Of a stretch of 37,208 nt of DNA, positions 26,046 through 33,536 are shown piece by piece. The notes under the pieces were generated by a model, which made no database searches, was not told the origin of the DNA, and saw only the letters and a list, made by a program, of their open reading frames with translations. The first letter of the stretch is position 1. The number at the start of each line of letters is the position of its first letter. The position numbers and the translations under genes were made by a program. The DNA comes from Pirellulales bacterium (lineage in GTDB: Bacteria > Planctomycetota > Planctomycetia > Pirellulales > JALHPA01), in NCBI GenBank assembly GCA_033762255.1, contig JANRLT010000005.1:1-37208 (forward strand), given 5' to 3'.

Positions 26046-26921
26046 ATGACCGATCCAGCCATGATGATATTGAGCGGTTTATTGCGCTTCTGGCGCGGCT
26101 GCTGCTGCGCCGCCTTGCTTTTGCAGCCGGGGTTGTGGCTGCTCGCGCAAGACAACTATCCCCATTTTCAGCATGGCGGAGCCTTGCCACCCGGAGAAAT
26201 CGGCCAAAAACGGCTGCTGGGGGGGGGACCGCTGCCAGGGTATTTTCAACCAGTGGAATTGATCGCTCCGGGCGGAAGCCAGGTCAGCCTGGCTATCGAG
26301 GGGCAATTTACCCAGCCGCTGGCGGCTCCGGTCAAGCTGGGCCTGTTGATTGGCTCGGTTTATCGATACAAAATCACCAACATTCCCAACCAACCGGGGC
26401 TGGAGATTTATCCCACCGTGGAATTAATTGACCGGACGTATCCTCCGCGGGGCGAGGAATTTCGCTTTCCGGTTCCCATTGAACTGACAGATGAAGAAAT
26501 GTCCCTGGCGCTCGGGGGAAAATTTGTCACCCGCGTCATTTATATCGAAAACCCGCAAGCCGCGCTCCCCCAGCATTACCAGGAACAGTCCTTTTTTGAG
26601 GTGCGTCCCGGCGATGATCCGTTGGCCGTGGCGGATCGTTTGGGGCGGCCGATTGCCATTTTGCGAATTGGTGGTCGATTGCCGACCAACAGCCAAACCC
26701 CGGGCAACGATTTCTTGTTTGGCTCTCCAGCGATGCTCCTTAGCCAAGATGTGGTGCGGCAGCTTTATCCCGACCTGGCTCCGCCGCAGCTACTACCTGC
26801 GAAAAATTCCCTAACGCAGTCACTTCCCAAAATGACAACTCGGCCCGCTGCCATCCGCCTCAATAGCCCCGCCGCCGCCGTGGCGACGGATTCGCCGCCA
26901 AACAATGCGGGTACTCGTTAG
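26046..26921 (+). CDS. Secreted paralogue of the preceding lipoprotein
   Basis: From ATG 26046 the product has 291 residues with a signal peptide (FWRGCCCAALLLQPGLWLLAQ). The frame is open further upstream to a TTG at 25902 and an ATG at 25977, but those leave the signal segment far inside. The shared domain (~residues 95-215) aligns block by block with the upstream lipoprotein, so the pair arose by duplication. The lipobox is replaced here by a cleavable-looking signal ending LLAQ. The tail is Ser/Pro/Ala-rich. The two probably act in the same envelope structure, one anchored and one free. Confidence 0.75.
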   Translation: MTDPAMMILSGLLRFWRGCCCAALLLQPGLWLLAQDNYPHFQHGGALPPGEIGQKRLLGGGPLPGYFQPVELIAPGGSQVSLAIEGQFTQPLAAPVKLGLLIGSVYRYKITNIPNQPGLEIYPTVELIDRTYPPRGEEFRFPVPIELTDEEMSLALGGKFVTRVIYIENPQAALPQHYQEQSFFEVRPGDDPLAVADRLGRPIAILRIGGRLPTNSQTPGNDFLFGSPAMLLSQDVVRQLYPDLAPPQLLPAKNSLTQSLPKMTTRPAAIRLNSPAAAVATDSPPNNAGTR

Positions 26922-26997
26922 CGACCACTTGATGACAATGACGGTTTAACAGCGGATTCCCTCGGCTCATCCAATAGATTTTGACAGGTACTGACCC

Positions 26998-28578
26998 ATG
27001 CGTGTTTGTTCGATACTCCTTGCCTGTCTGACAATCGTGTCCGTGTCGGGTGGTTGCCGTTCCGGGGGGCGTAGGCCTGTCTTTCGTCCCACGACCACCG
27101 TCATGCCCAGCACGGCTGCCCTCCACGAGGCACCGCATAAAAATCCCGAGCTGGCGGGGGATCCCTCCGCCGGACAAGCGACAGAGACGTCATGGGAAAT
27201 TGCCGACCAAGGAAATACGTACGCGGCAACCACCATGCCCGCCGCTCCCCACCTGAATCCGCTCCGCCCGCATCAGCCACGGAGCCAACCGCAGTTTGAC
27301 GCCGCGGTGCTACCCGCCAGCGCGCAAGAGCCAGCAGCGGAAATTTCCACCCCGCCACCTGCCGCGGTTAATAACCCTAAAACACCCTATTCGCCCGATC
27401 CGGACACGATTAACCCGCCCCTCGAGTCGATTCCCTATCATACCGGCGGCACCGCCCAAATGGCCCCCGTGGGGAGTATGCTGGTGGGTAATTTTCCGCC
27501 GGGTGGAGCTAACTGCCCCACCTGCGGACCGCAGGGAAATATCTCCCCGAATAGCTGTCCCGCGGATGCAGGAGGAGTAGGCTCTTGCGACGCATTCGCC
27601 TCGTCGGCGGCCTGCCCCTTACCCCAAGGGTTATGCCAGGGTCCCTGGAAGCCGGACGGTTTGCGTTGTCCGTGGCCGGCGGATGAATATCTTTGTGACG
27701 GGGGAGACCAACTGGCGCTCGCCCGCGTGCAGAATGACTGGACGGTCCAGGGGTTGGATGCGGAGGATACCGTCGTGCATTATGACAGCGAGGATGGGCG
27801 GGTCTATGTGGAACCGAGCAACCGCGTCTGTATTTATGCCCCCCGCTTTGCGGCTGTCCGCCGGGTGGATGGGCTGTTTGCCGAAAATCAACTGGTCAAA
27901 GCAGGAGGGGTGGATCGGCCCCTGGGACCGGAACTGGTCAACGAGAAATTGTTAGCCAGCACCAAGGTGCAGCCGTTAGCGCCGGTGGAAGATCTGGGGG
28001 CGAAGCAAACCAATATCTATGAGGGGCAAAATCACGGTATTCCCCTTATTGGCGAACAAAACCCGCGCTCGTTTCAGGATCGGCTCAAGCCCGCCGCCGC
28101 GTTTGACCAGTTGATGGCGGCCCGGTTGGATGATTCACTCAAGCCGTTTCTGGCGACAAAGGCCCTAGACGCCATTGTCTGGACGGCCGACCAGGCAGTG
28201 CAGGTGGAAATTGACAATGTCAAAGCGGCGGCCGACTTGGCCACCCAGGCCCCGCAAATTGTGTTTGAGGTGTGTCCCGGCCAACCCCAAATCCGGCTGG
28301 TCAAGGCCGCTTCCACCAACTCCGCCCAGCCCGGTGAAATTGTCCAGTTCGTCCTGCGATATGAAAACGTGGGCCAGCAAACCATTGGCAATGTCACGAT
28401 TATTGACAGTTTGACGACGCGGCTAGAGTATGTGCCGGAAAGTCAGCAAAGCAGCCGTGAGGCGAAGTTTTTAACCCAGGAGAATGCGGGGGAATCGCTG
28501 GTCCTGCGGTGGGAGATCGCCGAACCAATCAAACCGGGTGAAGGGGGGGTGATCGTGTTTAAGTGCAAAGTGCGGTAG
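26998..28578 (+). CDS. DUF11-domain lipoprotein
   Basis: The 526-residue protein starts at an ATG preceded by AGGT about 8 bases upstream. The lipobox is VSVSGGC with Cys20. Residues ~30-160 are Pro/Thr-rich, ~160-220 contain spaced Cys pairs (NCPTCGPQG, CPADAGGVGSCD, ACPLPQGLC), and ~225-350 form a globular region (WTVQGLDAEDTVVHYDSEDGRVYVEP...). The C-terminus (~425-526) is a DUF11-type immunoglobulin-like domain with VLRYENVGQQTIGNVTIIDSLTTRLEYVPESQ. DUF11 domains are common in cell-wall or outer-surface proteins of planctomycetes and chlamydiae, often with Cys cross-links. With the two preceding genes it forms a likely envelope operon. Confidence 0.82.
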   Translation: MRVCSILLACLTIVSVSGGCRSGGRRPVFRPTTTVMPSTAALHEAPHKNPELAGDPSAGQATETSWEIADQGNTYAATTMPAAPHLNPLRPHQPRSQPQFDAAVLPASAQEPAAEISTPPPAAVNNPKTPYSPDPDTINPPLESIPYHTGGTAQMAPVGSMLVGNFPPGGANCPTCGPQGNISPNSCPADAGGVGSCDAFASSAACPLPQGLCQGPWKPDGLRCPWPADEYLCDGGDQLALARVQNDWTVQGLDAEDTVVHYDSEDGRVYVEPSNRVCIYAPRFAAVRRVDGLFAENQLVKAGGVDRPLGPELVNEKLLASTKVQPLAPVEDLGAKQTNIYEGQNHGIPLIGEQNPRSFQDRLKPAAAFDQLMAARLDDSLKPFLATKALDAIVWTADQAVQVEIDNVKAAADLATQAPQIVFEVCPGQPQIRLVKAASTNSAQPGEIVQFVLRYENVGQQTIGNVTIIDSLTTRLEYVPESQQSSREAKFLTQENAGESLVLRWEIAEPIKPGEGGVIVFKCKVR

Positions 28579-28596
28579 AGTACAAGATGCAATTAA

Positions 28597-28623
28597 CAAT
28601 TGATAATTAAAAATTAATAATTG
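28597..28623. repeat. AT-rich imperfect palindrome after the DUF11 gene
   Basis: A 27-base AT-only stretch pairs with itself at 10 of 13 Watson-Crick positions plus one wobble. It starts 19 bases after the stop codon, in a GC-rich neighbourhood. It could be a weak terminator stem or a remnant of a dispersed AT-rich repeat. Confidence 0.45.
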
Positions 28624-28691
28624 ACAAACTCATTTTTACTTCAGCGCCGCTTGCCCCCAGCACCCCTGTACCTGGGCCCCCCTGCCCTCTA

Positions 28692-28713
28692 CCACCCCTC
28701 ATGGGCGGTTTTT
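28692..28713 (+). terminator. Possible weak terminator of the lipoprotein trio
   Basis: CC-A-CCC (28692-28697) can pair with GGG-C-GG (28703-28708) with one mismatch, followed by five T. It lies 114 bases past the DUF11 stop and 17 bases before the next promoter. The stem is short. Confidence 0.35.
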
Positions 28714-28729
28714 AATCTGAATTGCAAAT

Positions 28730-28759
28730 TTGACACTAGCCCCGTTGTTCAAATACAAT
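28730..28759 (+). promoter_or_regulatory. Strong sigma-70-like promoter for the pilM-like operon
   Basis: A perfect TTGACA (28730-28735), an 18-base spacer and TACAAT (28754-28759, 5/6) point to a start near 28766. That leaves a leader of about 344 nt before the ATG at 29110. Confidence 0.7.
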
Positions 28760-28813
28760 AGTTTACTGGGATAGTGTCCAGAGACTTTTCTTGCCGCGGC
28801 CACTCCGAACGCG

Positions 28814-28870
28814 GCCACCATCCCGTAAAAAATCGCCCAACAGCCTAGCTGTTGACAGGCGATGGCTGGC
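28814..28870 (+). promoter_or_regulatory. Structured leader RNA element ahead of the pilM-like gene
   Basis: A long hairpin can be drawn: GCCA/TGGC (28814-28817 with 28867-28870), then CCAT/ATGG after a bulged C, a 12-base one-sided internal loop (28822-28833), CGCC/GGCG, a 3-base ACA bulge and finally CAACAGC/GCTGTTG around a CTA loop. That is 19 pairs with defined bulges. No known riboswitch is matched; I tested the GEMM c-di-GMP core motifs by eye and they are missing. Function is inferred only from position and pairing. Confidence 0.5.
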
Positions 28871-28996
28871 TTTGCCGGGCGTTTTGTGCCTTCCATCGGG
28901 CGGATCCGGGGGGATTTGCTGGATTGTAGGGACTGGTGGCGAATTTGCCCTAAACCAACCTCCGGTTTTAGCTGTAGTGAGTGTAGTGCCGGTGCC

Positions 28997-29022
28997 GGTC
29001 AAAAACTTTGTAAGTTTTGACC
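28997..29022 (+). promoter_or_regulatory. 26-bp palindrome in the pilM-like leader
   Basis: GGTCAAAA (28997-29004) pairs with TTTTGACC (29015-29022). After one bulged A, CTT and AAG continue the stem around a TGT loop. It lies 87 bases before the ATG and could be a protein operator or a second leader hairpin. No T-tract follows, so it is not a terminator. Confidence 0.5.
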
Positions 29023-29109
29023 TGCCATTAATTTCAGACGAGCCGCGATTGGCTATTTGCCAGTTGTCGCGGTCATAACAGAGCGCGGACCAAGTGGAGG
29101 AGCGTGGCA

Positions 29110-31365
29110 ATGGCCAAGGGTGAAGCATTTTGGGGAATTGATATTGGGCAAAGCGCGCTCAAGGCGCTCAAATGCCGCGCGGCGGATTCCCCCGATAAAA
29201 TCGAGGCGGAGGCGTTTGATTTTATTGAATATCCAAAAATTCTCAGTCAACCCGACGCCGATCCGGTGGAGTTGATCAAGGACGCCCTGGAGGAATTTTT
29301 AAAGCGCAACCAGGTAAAAGGGACACGGGTGGCGATTTCCGTTCCGGGGGACCGGGGTCTGCCCCGCTTTGTCAAACTGCCTCCCGTCGAATCCAGCAAA
29401 ATTCCCGATCTGGTCAAGTTTGAGGCCCGCCAGCAAATTCCCTTCCCGCTGGAAGACGTGGTGTGGGATTTTCAGCAAATGCCCGGCGGGACCGAGGAAG
29501 ACGGCTTTTCCATGGAGACCGAAGTGGGCCTGTTTGCCATGAAACGGGACCAGGTCTTTCGTTCGTTGCGGCCATTTACCAACGCCGGCATCGAAGTCGA
29601 TATCGTGCAGTTGACGCCGATTTCGCTCTTTAACTATGTGGTCTTTGACCAGATGCAGGATTTGCCCCCGCCGGAAAACTTCAACCCGGAGGATCCCCCC
29701 GAATCGCTGATCGTCATGTCGCTGGGGACCGACACCAGCGACTTGGTCGTGACCAACGGTTATCGCGTCTGGCAGCGCAGCATCCCCATTGGCGGCAACC
29801 ACTTTACCAAGGCGATCACCAAAGATCTGAAAGTGACCTTTTCCAAGGCGGAACACCTCAAACGCAACGCCATGAAGGCGGAAGACCCCCGCGCCATCTT
29901 TCAGGCCATGCGGCCCGTCTTTAACGAACTGGTCACCGAAGTCCAACGCTCCCTCAACTTTTTTAACAGCATCAATCGGACCGCCAAACTAGGCAAAATA
30001 TTGGCCCTGGGCAACACCATGAAGTTGCGCGGCCTCCAAAAGTACCTGGCCCAAAACCTGGGCATGGATGTGGAGACGGTGGAGGATTTTCGCGGCTTGA
30101 CCGGCAGCGGCGTGGTCAAGTCTCCCGCCTTTCAAGAAAACCTGGCCTCCTTTGGCGTGTCGTATGGGCTGTGTATTCAGGGGCTAAATCGCGGCGTGTT
30201 GTCGACCAACCTGCTCCCCGGCGAGATCCTGCAGGCCCGCGAAATCCGGGCCAAAAAACCGTGGGCGGTGGCCGCGGCGGCCTTGCTGCTCGTTGGTTGC
30301 GGATTTAGTTATGCCGGGGCGTGGAGGATGTACAAGACCGCGGACTTGGCACCTTATCAACAAGTTTTTGGCCAGGTCAAAGACGTCGCCCAAAAGTCCA
30401 AGACCGAACTGGAAGAATTTACCGCCCTCCAAGAGAGCTACAAAACGGTCGATAACCTGGGTCAAAGCATGGCGCAAATCGCCGAACGCCAAATGCTTTG
30501 GCCGGTGCTGGTGCATGCCGTACAGCAGTGCCTGCCCCAAGCTGGCAAAACCCCCGAGGAGATCATTGCCCAATCTCCCGAGGTGGGGAAGCGCGATGTG
30601 ATCTCGATTGGCTCGGTCGATTGTGAAATGGTGCCCGACCTGGCCGTGTGGTTTACCGGAGTCAAAAGCAAGTACGAAAGCCAACATCCCAATTTAAAGA
30701 AGACCACCGCGCCCGCCGCCGATGCGGCTCAGGCTGAAGCGGTTCCCCCGGCGGATGCCAGCGCCGCGGCTCCCCCCGCCGATCCCAACGCTCCCCCTCC
30801 CGCCGATGCCAGCGCCGAAGCCCCCGCCTACGGGCCGAAGGGCAAAGGCTATGTCATCGAACTGCGCGGGCACCACTATCACAATAACGACTCCTCGGCG
30901 GATAGCGGCGTGCAGTATTTGCAAAAAACGTTTATCCGCAACCTGGAAAACAAGAAAATCAAAATCAAAAATCTAGATGGCAAGGAAGAAACCGTCACCC
31001 TCAAGGAACTGGGAGTCGATTTTCCGGTCATTTACGACCAGACCTCGATTGAAAGCGTGATGATTCCAAATCCCTACGCGGCCAGTGTCAACGCCACCTC
31101 CGCGGTTGTGCCCAAGCCCCCCGGCGCGGCTCCCATGACTCCCGGCAATGCGGCGCAACCAATGCCCCCGATGGCAACCGCGGCGGAAATTATCCCCGAG
31201 ATTCCCGCTAAGAAGTTTTCCTTTGTGCTGCAATTTGCCTGGACGCCCCAGACCGAGACACAGCGGGCGGCGGAACGCGTCCGCGTGGAAAAGGAAAGAA
31301 TAGCCAAGGAAGAGCAGGAAAAAGCGGCCGCCGCTAACAACGCCAGCACTGAGGAAACCAACTAG
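29110..31365 (+). CDS. pilM: PilM-like actin-fold ATPase fused to a membrane segment and extracytoplasmic domain
   Basis: ATG 29110 follows GGAGGAG by seven bases; a GTG two codons upstream is too close to that site. The product has 751 residues. Residues ~1-355 match type IV pilus PilM: phosphate-1 FWGIDIGQSALKALK, DLVKFEARQQIPFPLEDVVWDF, phosphate-2 SLGTDTSDLVV and adenosine motif ILALGNTMKLRGLQKYL. A transmembrane helix lies at ~385-402 (AAAALLLVGCGFSYAGAW), then a helical segment and an Ala/Pro-rich linker (~535-575). The C-terminal domain resembles nothing I can name. In other bacteria PilM binds a separate PilN; here the membrane partner seems fused. Two more single-pass membrane genes follow in the same direction. 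Confidence 0.85.
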   Translation: MAKGEAFWGIDIGQSALKALKCRAADSPDKIEAEAFDFIEYPKILSQPDADPVELIKDALEEFLKRNQVKGTRVAISVPGDRGLPRFVKLPPVESSKIPDLVKFEARQQIPFPLEDVVWDFQQMPGGTEEDGFSMETEVGLFAMKRDQVFRSLRPFTNAGIEVDIVQLTPISLFNYVVFDQMQDLPPPENFNPEDPPESLIVMSLGTDTSDLVVTNGYRVWQRSIPIGGNHFTKAITKDLKVTFSKAEHLKRNAMKAEDPRAIFQAMRPVFNELVTEVQRSLNFFNSINRTAKLGKILALGNTMKLRGLQKYLAQNLGMDVETVEDFRGLTGSGVVKSPAFQENLASFGVSYGLCIQGLNRGVLSTNLLPGEILQAREIRAKKPWAVAAAALLLVGCGFSYAGAWRMYKTADLAPYQQVFGQVKDVAQKSKTELEEFTALQESYKTVDNLGQSMAQIAERQMLWPVLVHAVQQCLPQAGKTPEEIIAQSPEVGKRDVISIGSVDCEMVPDLAVWFTGVKSKYESQHPNLKKTTAPAADAAQAEAVPPADASAAAPPADPNAPPPADASAEAPAYGPKGKGYVIELRGHHYHNNDSSADSGVQYLQKTFIRNLENKKIKIKNLDGKEETVTLKELGVDFPVIYDQTSIESVMIPNPYAASVNATSAVVPKPPGAAPMTPGNAAQPMPPMATAAEIIPEIPAKKFSFVLQFAWTPQTETQRAAERVRVEKERIAKEEQEKAAAANNASTEETN

Positions 31366-31391
31366 GGGTGGGTTTTTGACCCCTCTGTTTT
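31364..31391 (+). terminator. Possible weak intrinsic terminator or attenuator after the pilM-like gene
   Basis: AGGGGT (31364-31369) and ACCCCT (31379-31384) form a 6-bp stem overlapping the stop codon, with CTGTTTT after it. The loop is itself T-rich. It may reduce, not end, transcription into the next gene 95 bases away. Confidence 0.3.
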
Positions 31392-31460
31392 GCCAGTTGC
31401 TGCCCTTGGTCTTTACCCCGCTACTATAGGATTCAACCAGCATTTTGTGGAAAGAATGTC

Positions 31461-33212
31461 ATGACAAAAATTGAGCAGATCAAAGATTTTTTGGATAAGT
31501 ATTTGTTTTGGATCCTCAGCGGCATTGTGGTGCTGGCGGGGTTGTTTTCTTGGTATTGGGGGGGAGGCCACCTCAATCAAAAATACGCCCAGGCCGTGGA
31601 AGAAATCAAAAAGAATAAACAAGAGGTGACGCAAATCACTAGCCAGGGGATCGACGGCAAGCATCCCAATGATGATATGGCCAGCAAGCTGACCAACTTG
31701 ATCAAACAGAACCGCGAACAAACCCTCAAAGCCTGGAAACAACTGTATGATCGCCAATATCGCGATATTTTTGTTTGGCCCGCCAAACTGAGCGAGGAAT
31801 TTCACGCATTTATTAAGGACAATTCCCCCGCGGATGAAATCGAATTTAACCTTCGGGTCGAATATCAAAACTTTATCCCCAATGAGTTTAAGCGGATCGT
31901 GGAGGATGTCTTTCGCGCCCAGTGGCCCCAGGAGGACGAAACATCCGGAGGCAGCCCCTTGATTCGTCGCGGACCGGGAGCCGGCCGCGAGGGAGGCGTC
32001 CTCCGCTCTCCATCCGCCCAGGCCGCCTCGGCCCTCCCCACCGTTCCCGACAAACTCATCTGGGTCGGCCTGGAGGAAATTAGCCAACGCTATAAATGGA
32101 GCGAAGTCCCCACCTCCACCCAAGTTCGCCTGGCCCAAGAGGACATGTGGGTGTATCAGCTATTTGGCCAGATCATCAGTCAGGTCAACACTAACGAACA
32201 AGGGGTACCGTACGAGCCGTACCTGCGTCCGTTACGGGCTATATTGGAACTTTCGATTGAATGGTACGCGGCGGAGGAAATGCCGAACGGCACGGGCGAA
32301 AAGCGGTTTTTGCAGGCGGAAGCGGCGGCCCCCAGCGGAGCCGAAGCCGCCCCCGCGGAAGGTGTGACCGATCCCAACGCCCCGCTGACCCGTCCCGCGC
32401 GGGAAAATGCGGTGGCCGCCAGTAGCAGTCGGGGAGCGCGGCGGGGATTTCCCTCGCGCGATGCGGTTGCTCCCTCGAGTGATGCCCCGGAAGCCGCTGC
32501 GCCAGCCACGGGGGGCGCGGCCATTGATACGGAGTTGCTGAATTGGCGGTATGTGGACAATGACAGCCGTCCGCTGATGGCCGCGGACTTGACATCACCG
32601 GAAAAATCCAAAGGGTTGTATCGCTTGATGCCATTCACGTTGCGAGTGCAAACAGTTCCCGCGGGATTTGTCAAACTGTTGCAAGCTTGCAAGGATGCGC
32701 CGCTACCGGTGGAAATCCGCCAAATTCGAATCAACCACCAACTTAAGGATGAATTTTTTGCCGGAGCCACTGGAGTGAGTGGCTTTAGCTCTGGTGGGGG
32801 GACCGAAGAAATACCGGCAATGCAGCCGGGTGAAATTATTGTGGAATTGCGAGGGGTGTTGTACTTGTTTCAACCCTTTGACGAAAAGCTGGTCCCCGCC
32901 GTCGGTGCCGGGGATGCTCCGGCGAATGACGCCGCCACTGAAACCCCCATGAATGAAACCACTCCCGCGGATAATGCCCCCGCGCCCGAGAATCCGGATA
33001 ACCCGCCGATGACCGATCCCGCGGCACCGGCAGACGCTGTACCGCCGGCTGACGCTGCACCACCGGCTGATGCCGCGGCACCCATGGATAACGCGGTACC
33101 ACCGGCTGACGCGGCGGCACCCAGGGATAATGCCACACCTCCTGATCCAGCGCCGGCTCCACCCCTGGATGCGGTCCCGCCAGCGGACGCTCCGGCTGAG
33201 TCGGGCATGTAA
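31461..33212 (+). CDS. Single-pass membrane protein of the pil-like cluster (PilO-like segment)
   Basis: The 583-residue protein has a short cytoplasmic start, a transmembrane helix at ~14-34 (YLFWILSGIVVLAGLFSWYWGGG) and a coiled-coil-like stretch just after it (~36-85, YAQAVEEIKKNKQEVTQ). The middle (~175-310) is mixed. Residues ~400-425 read FVKLLQACKDAPLPVEIRQIRINHQ, similar to the ferredoxin-like module of PilO/PilN proteins. From ~490 it is low-complexity Ala/Pro/Asp. This topology (short N-terminus, helix, coiled coil, small domain) is that of pilus inner-membrane alignment proteins. Assignment is by analogy; sequence similarity needs a profile search. Confidence 0.7.
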   Translation: MTKIEQIKDFLDKYLFWILSGIVVLAGLFSWYWGGGHLNQKYAQAVEEIKKNKQEVTQITSQGIDGKHPNDDMASKLTNLIKQNREQTLKAWKQLYDRQYRDIFVWPAKLSEEFHAFIKDNSPADEIEFNLRVEYQNFIPNEFKRIVEDVFRAQWPQEDETSGGSPLIRRGPGAGREGGVLRSPSAQAASALPTVPDKLIWVGLEEISQRYKWSEVPTSTQVRLAQEDMWVYQLFGQIISQVNTNEQGVPYEPYLRPLRAILELSIEWYAAEEMPNGTGEKRFLQAEAAAPSGAEAAPAEGVTDPNAPLTRPARENAVAASSSRGARRGFPSRDAVAPSSDAPEAAAPATGGAAIDTELLNWRYVDNDSRPLMAADLTSPEKSKGLYRLMPFTLRVQTVPAGFVKLLQACKDAPLPVEIRQIRINHQLKDEFFAGATGVSGFSSGGGTEEIPAMQPGEIIVELRGVLYLFQPFDEKLVPAVGAGDAPANDAATETPMNETTPADNAPAPENPDNPPMTDPAAPADAVPPADAAPPADAAAPMDNAVPPADAAAPRDNATPPDPAPAPPLDAVPPADAPAESGM

Positions 33213-33536
33213 TTGAGATAGGCATCAAGGGGGGATAGTCATTAATCGTGGGAATAAAGCCAGATGGCGGTAACGGGGCCTATTTACGAAAGAACCGGTT
33301 TTGTAGGGCGGGGTGCGGTTGGATTTGGCTGGACGGAAAAAATATGATTGCGTGACACACCGCAAAATTTTAGGATAAAGTTTATCTACCGGGAGATGAT
33401 GCCTTTATCGTCCGGTGGAGTGTAAGGCTTGATGAATCAGCGAAATCGCGGAACAGTGGGGGGCGGGTGAATCGGGCGGATGTTGGTTTTCTTTGTGCAT
33501 AGTTACGGAAATCTTTCTTGAGGAACAGTGAATCCC
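33213..33536. other. 324-bp gap inside the pil-like cluster
   Basis: No gene is seen. It includes the 13-bp perfect palindrome GATAAAGTTTATC at 33374-33386, in an AT-rich patch, which may overlap a promoter or operator for the following gene. The gap's length suggests that gene can be expressed separately. Confidence 0.5.

Noticed and set aside
28766-29109. GEMM-type c-di-GMP riboswitch in the pilM-like leader
   Set aside because: The conserved GEMM core words and tetraloop-receptor layout are not found. The visible hairpin has a different plan.
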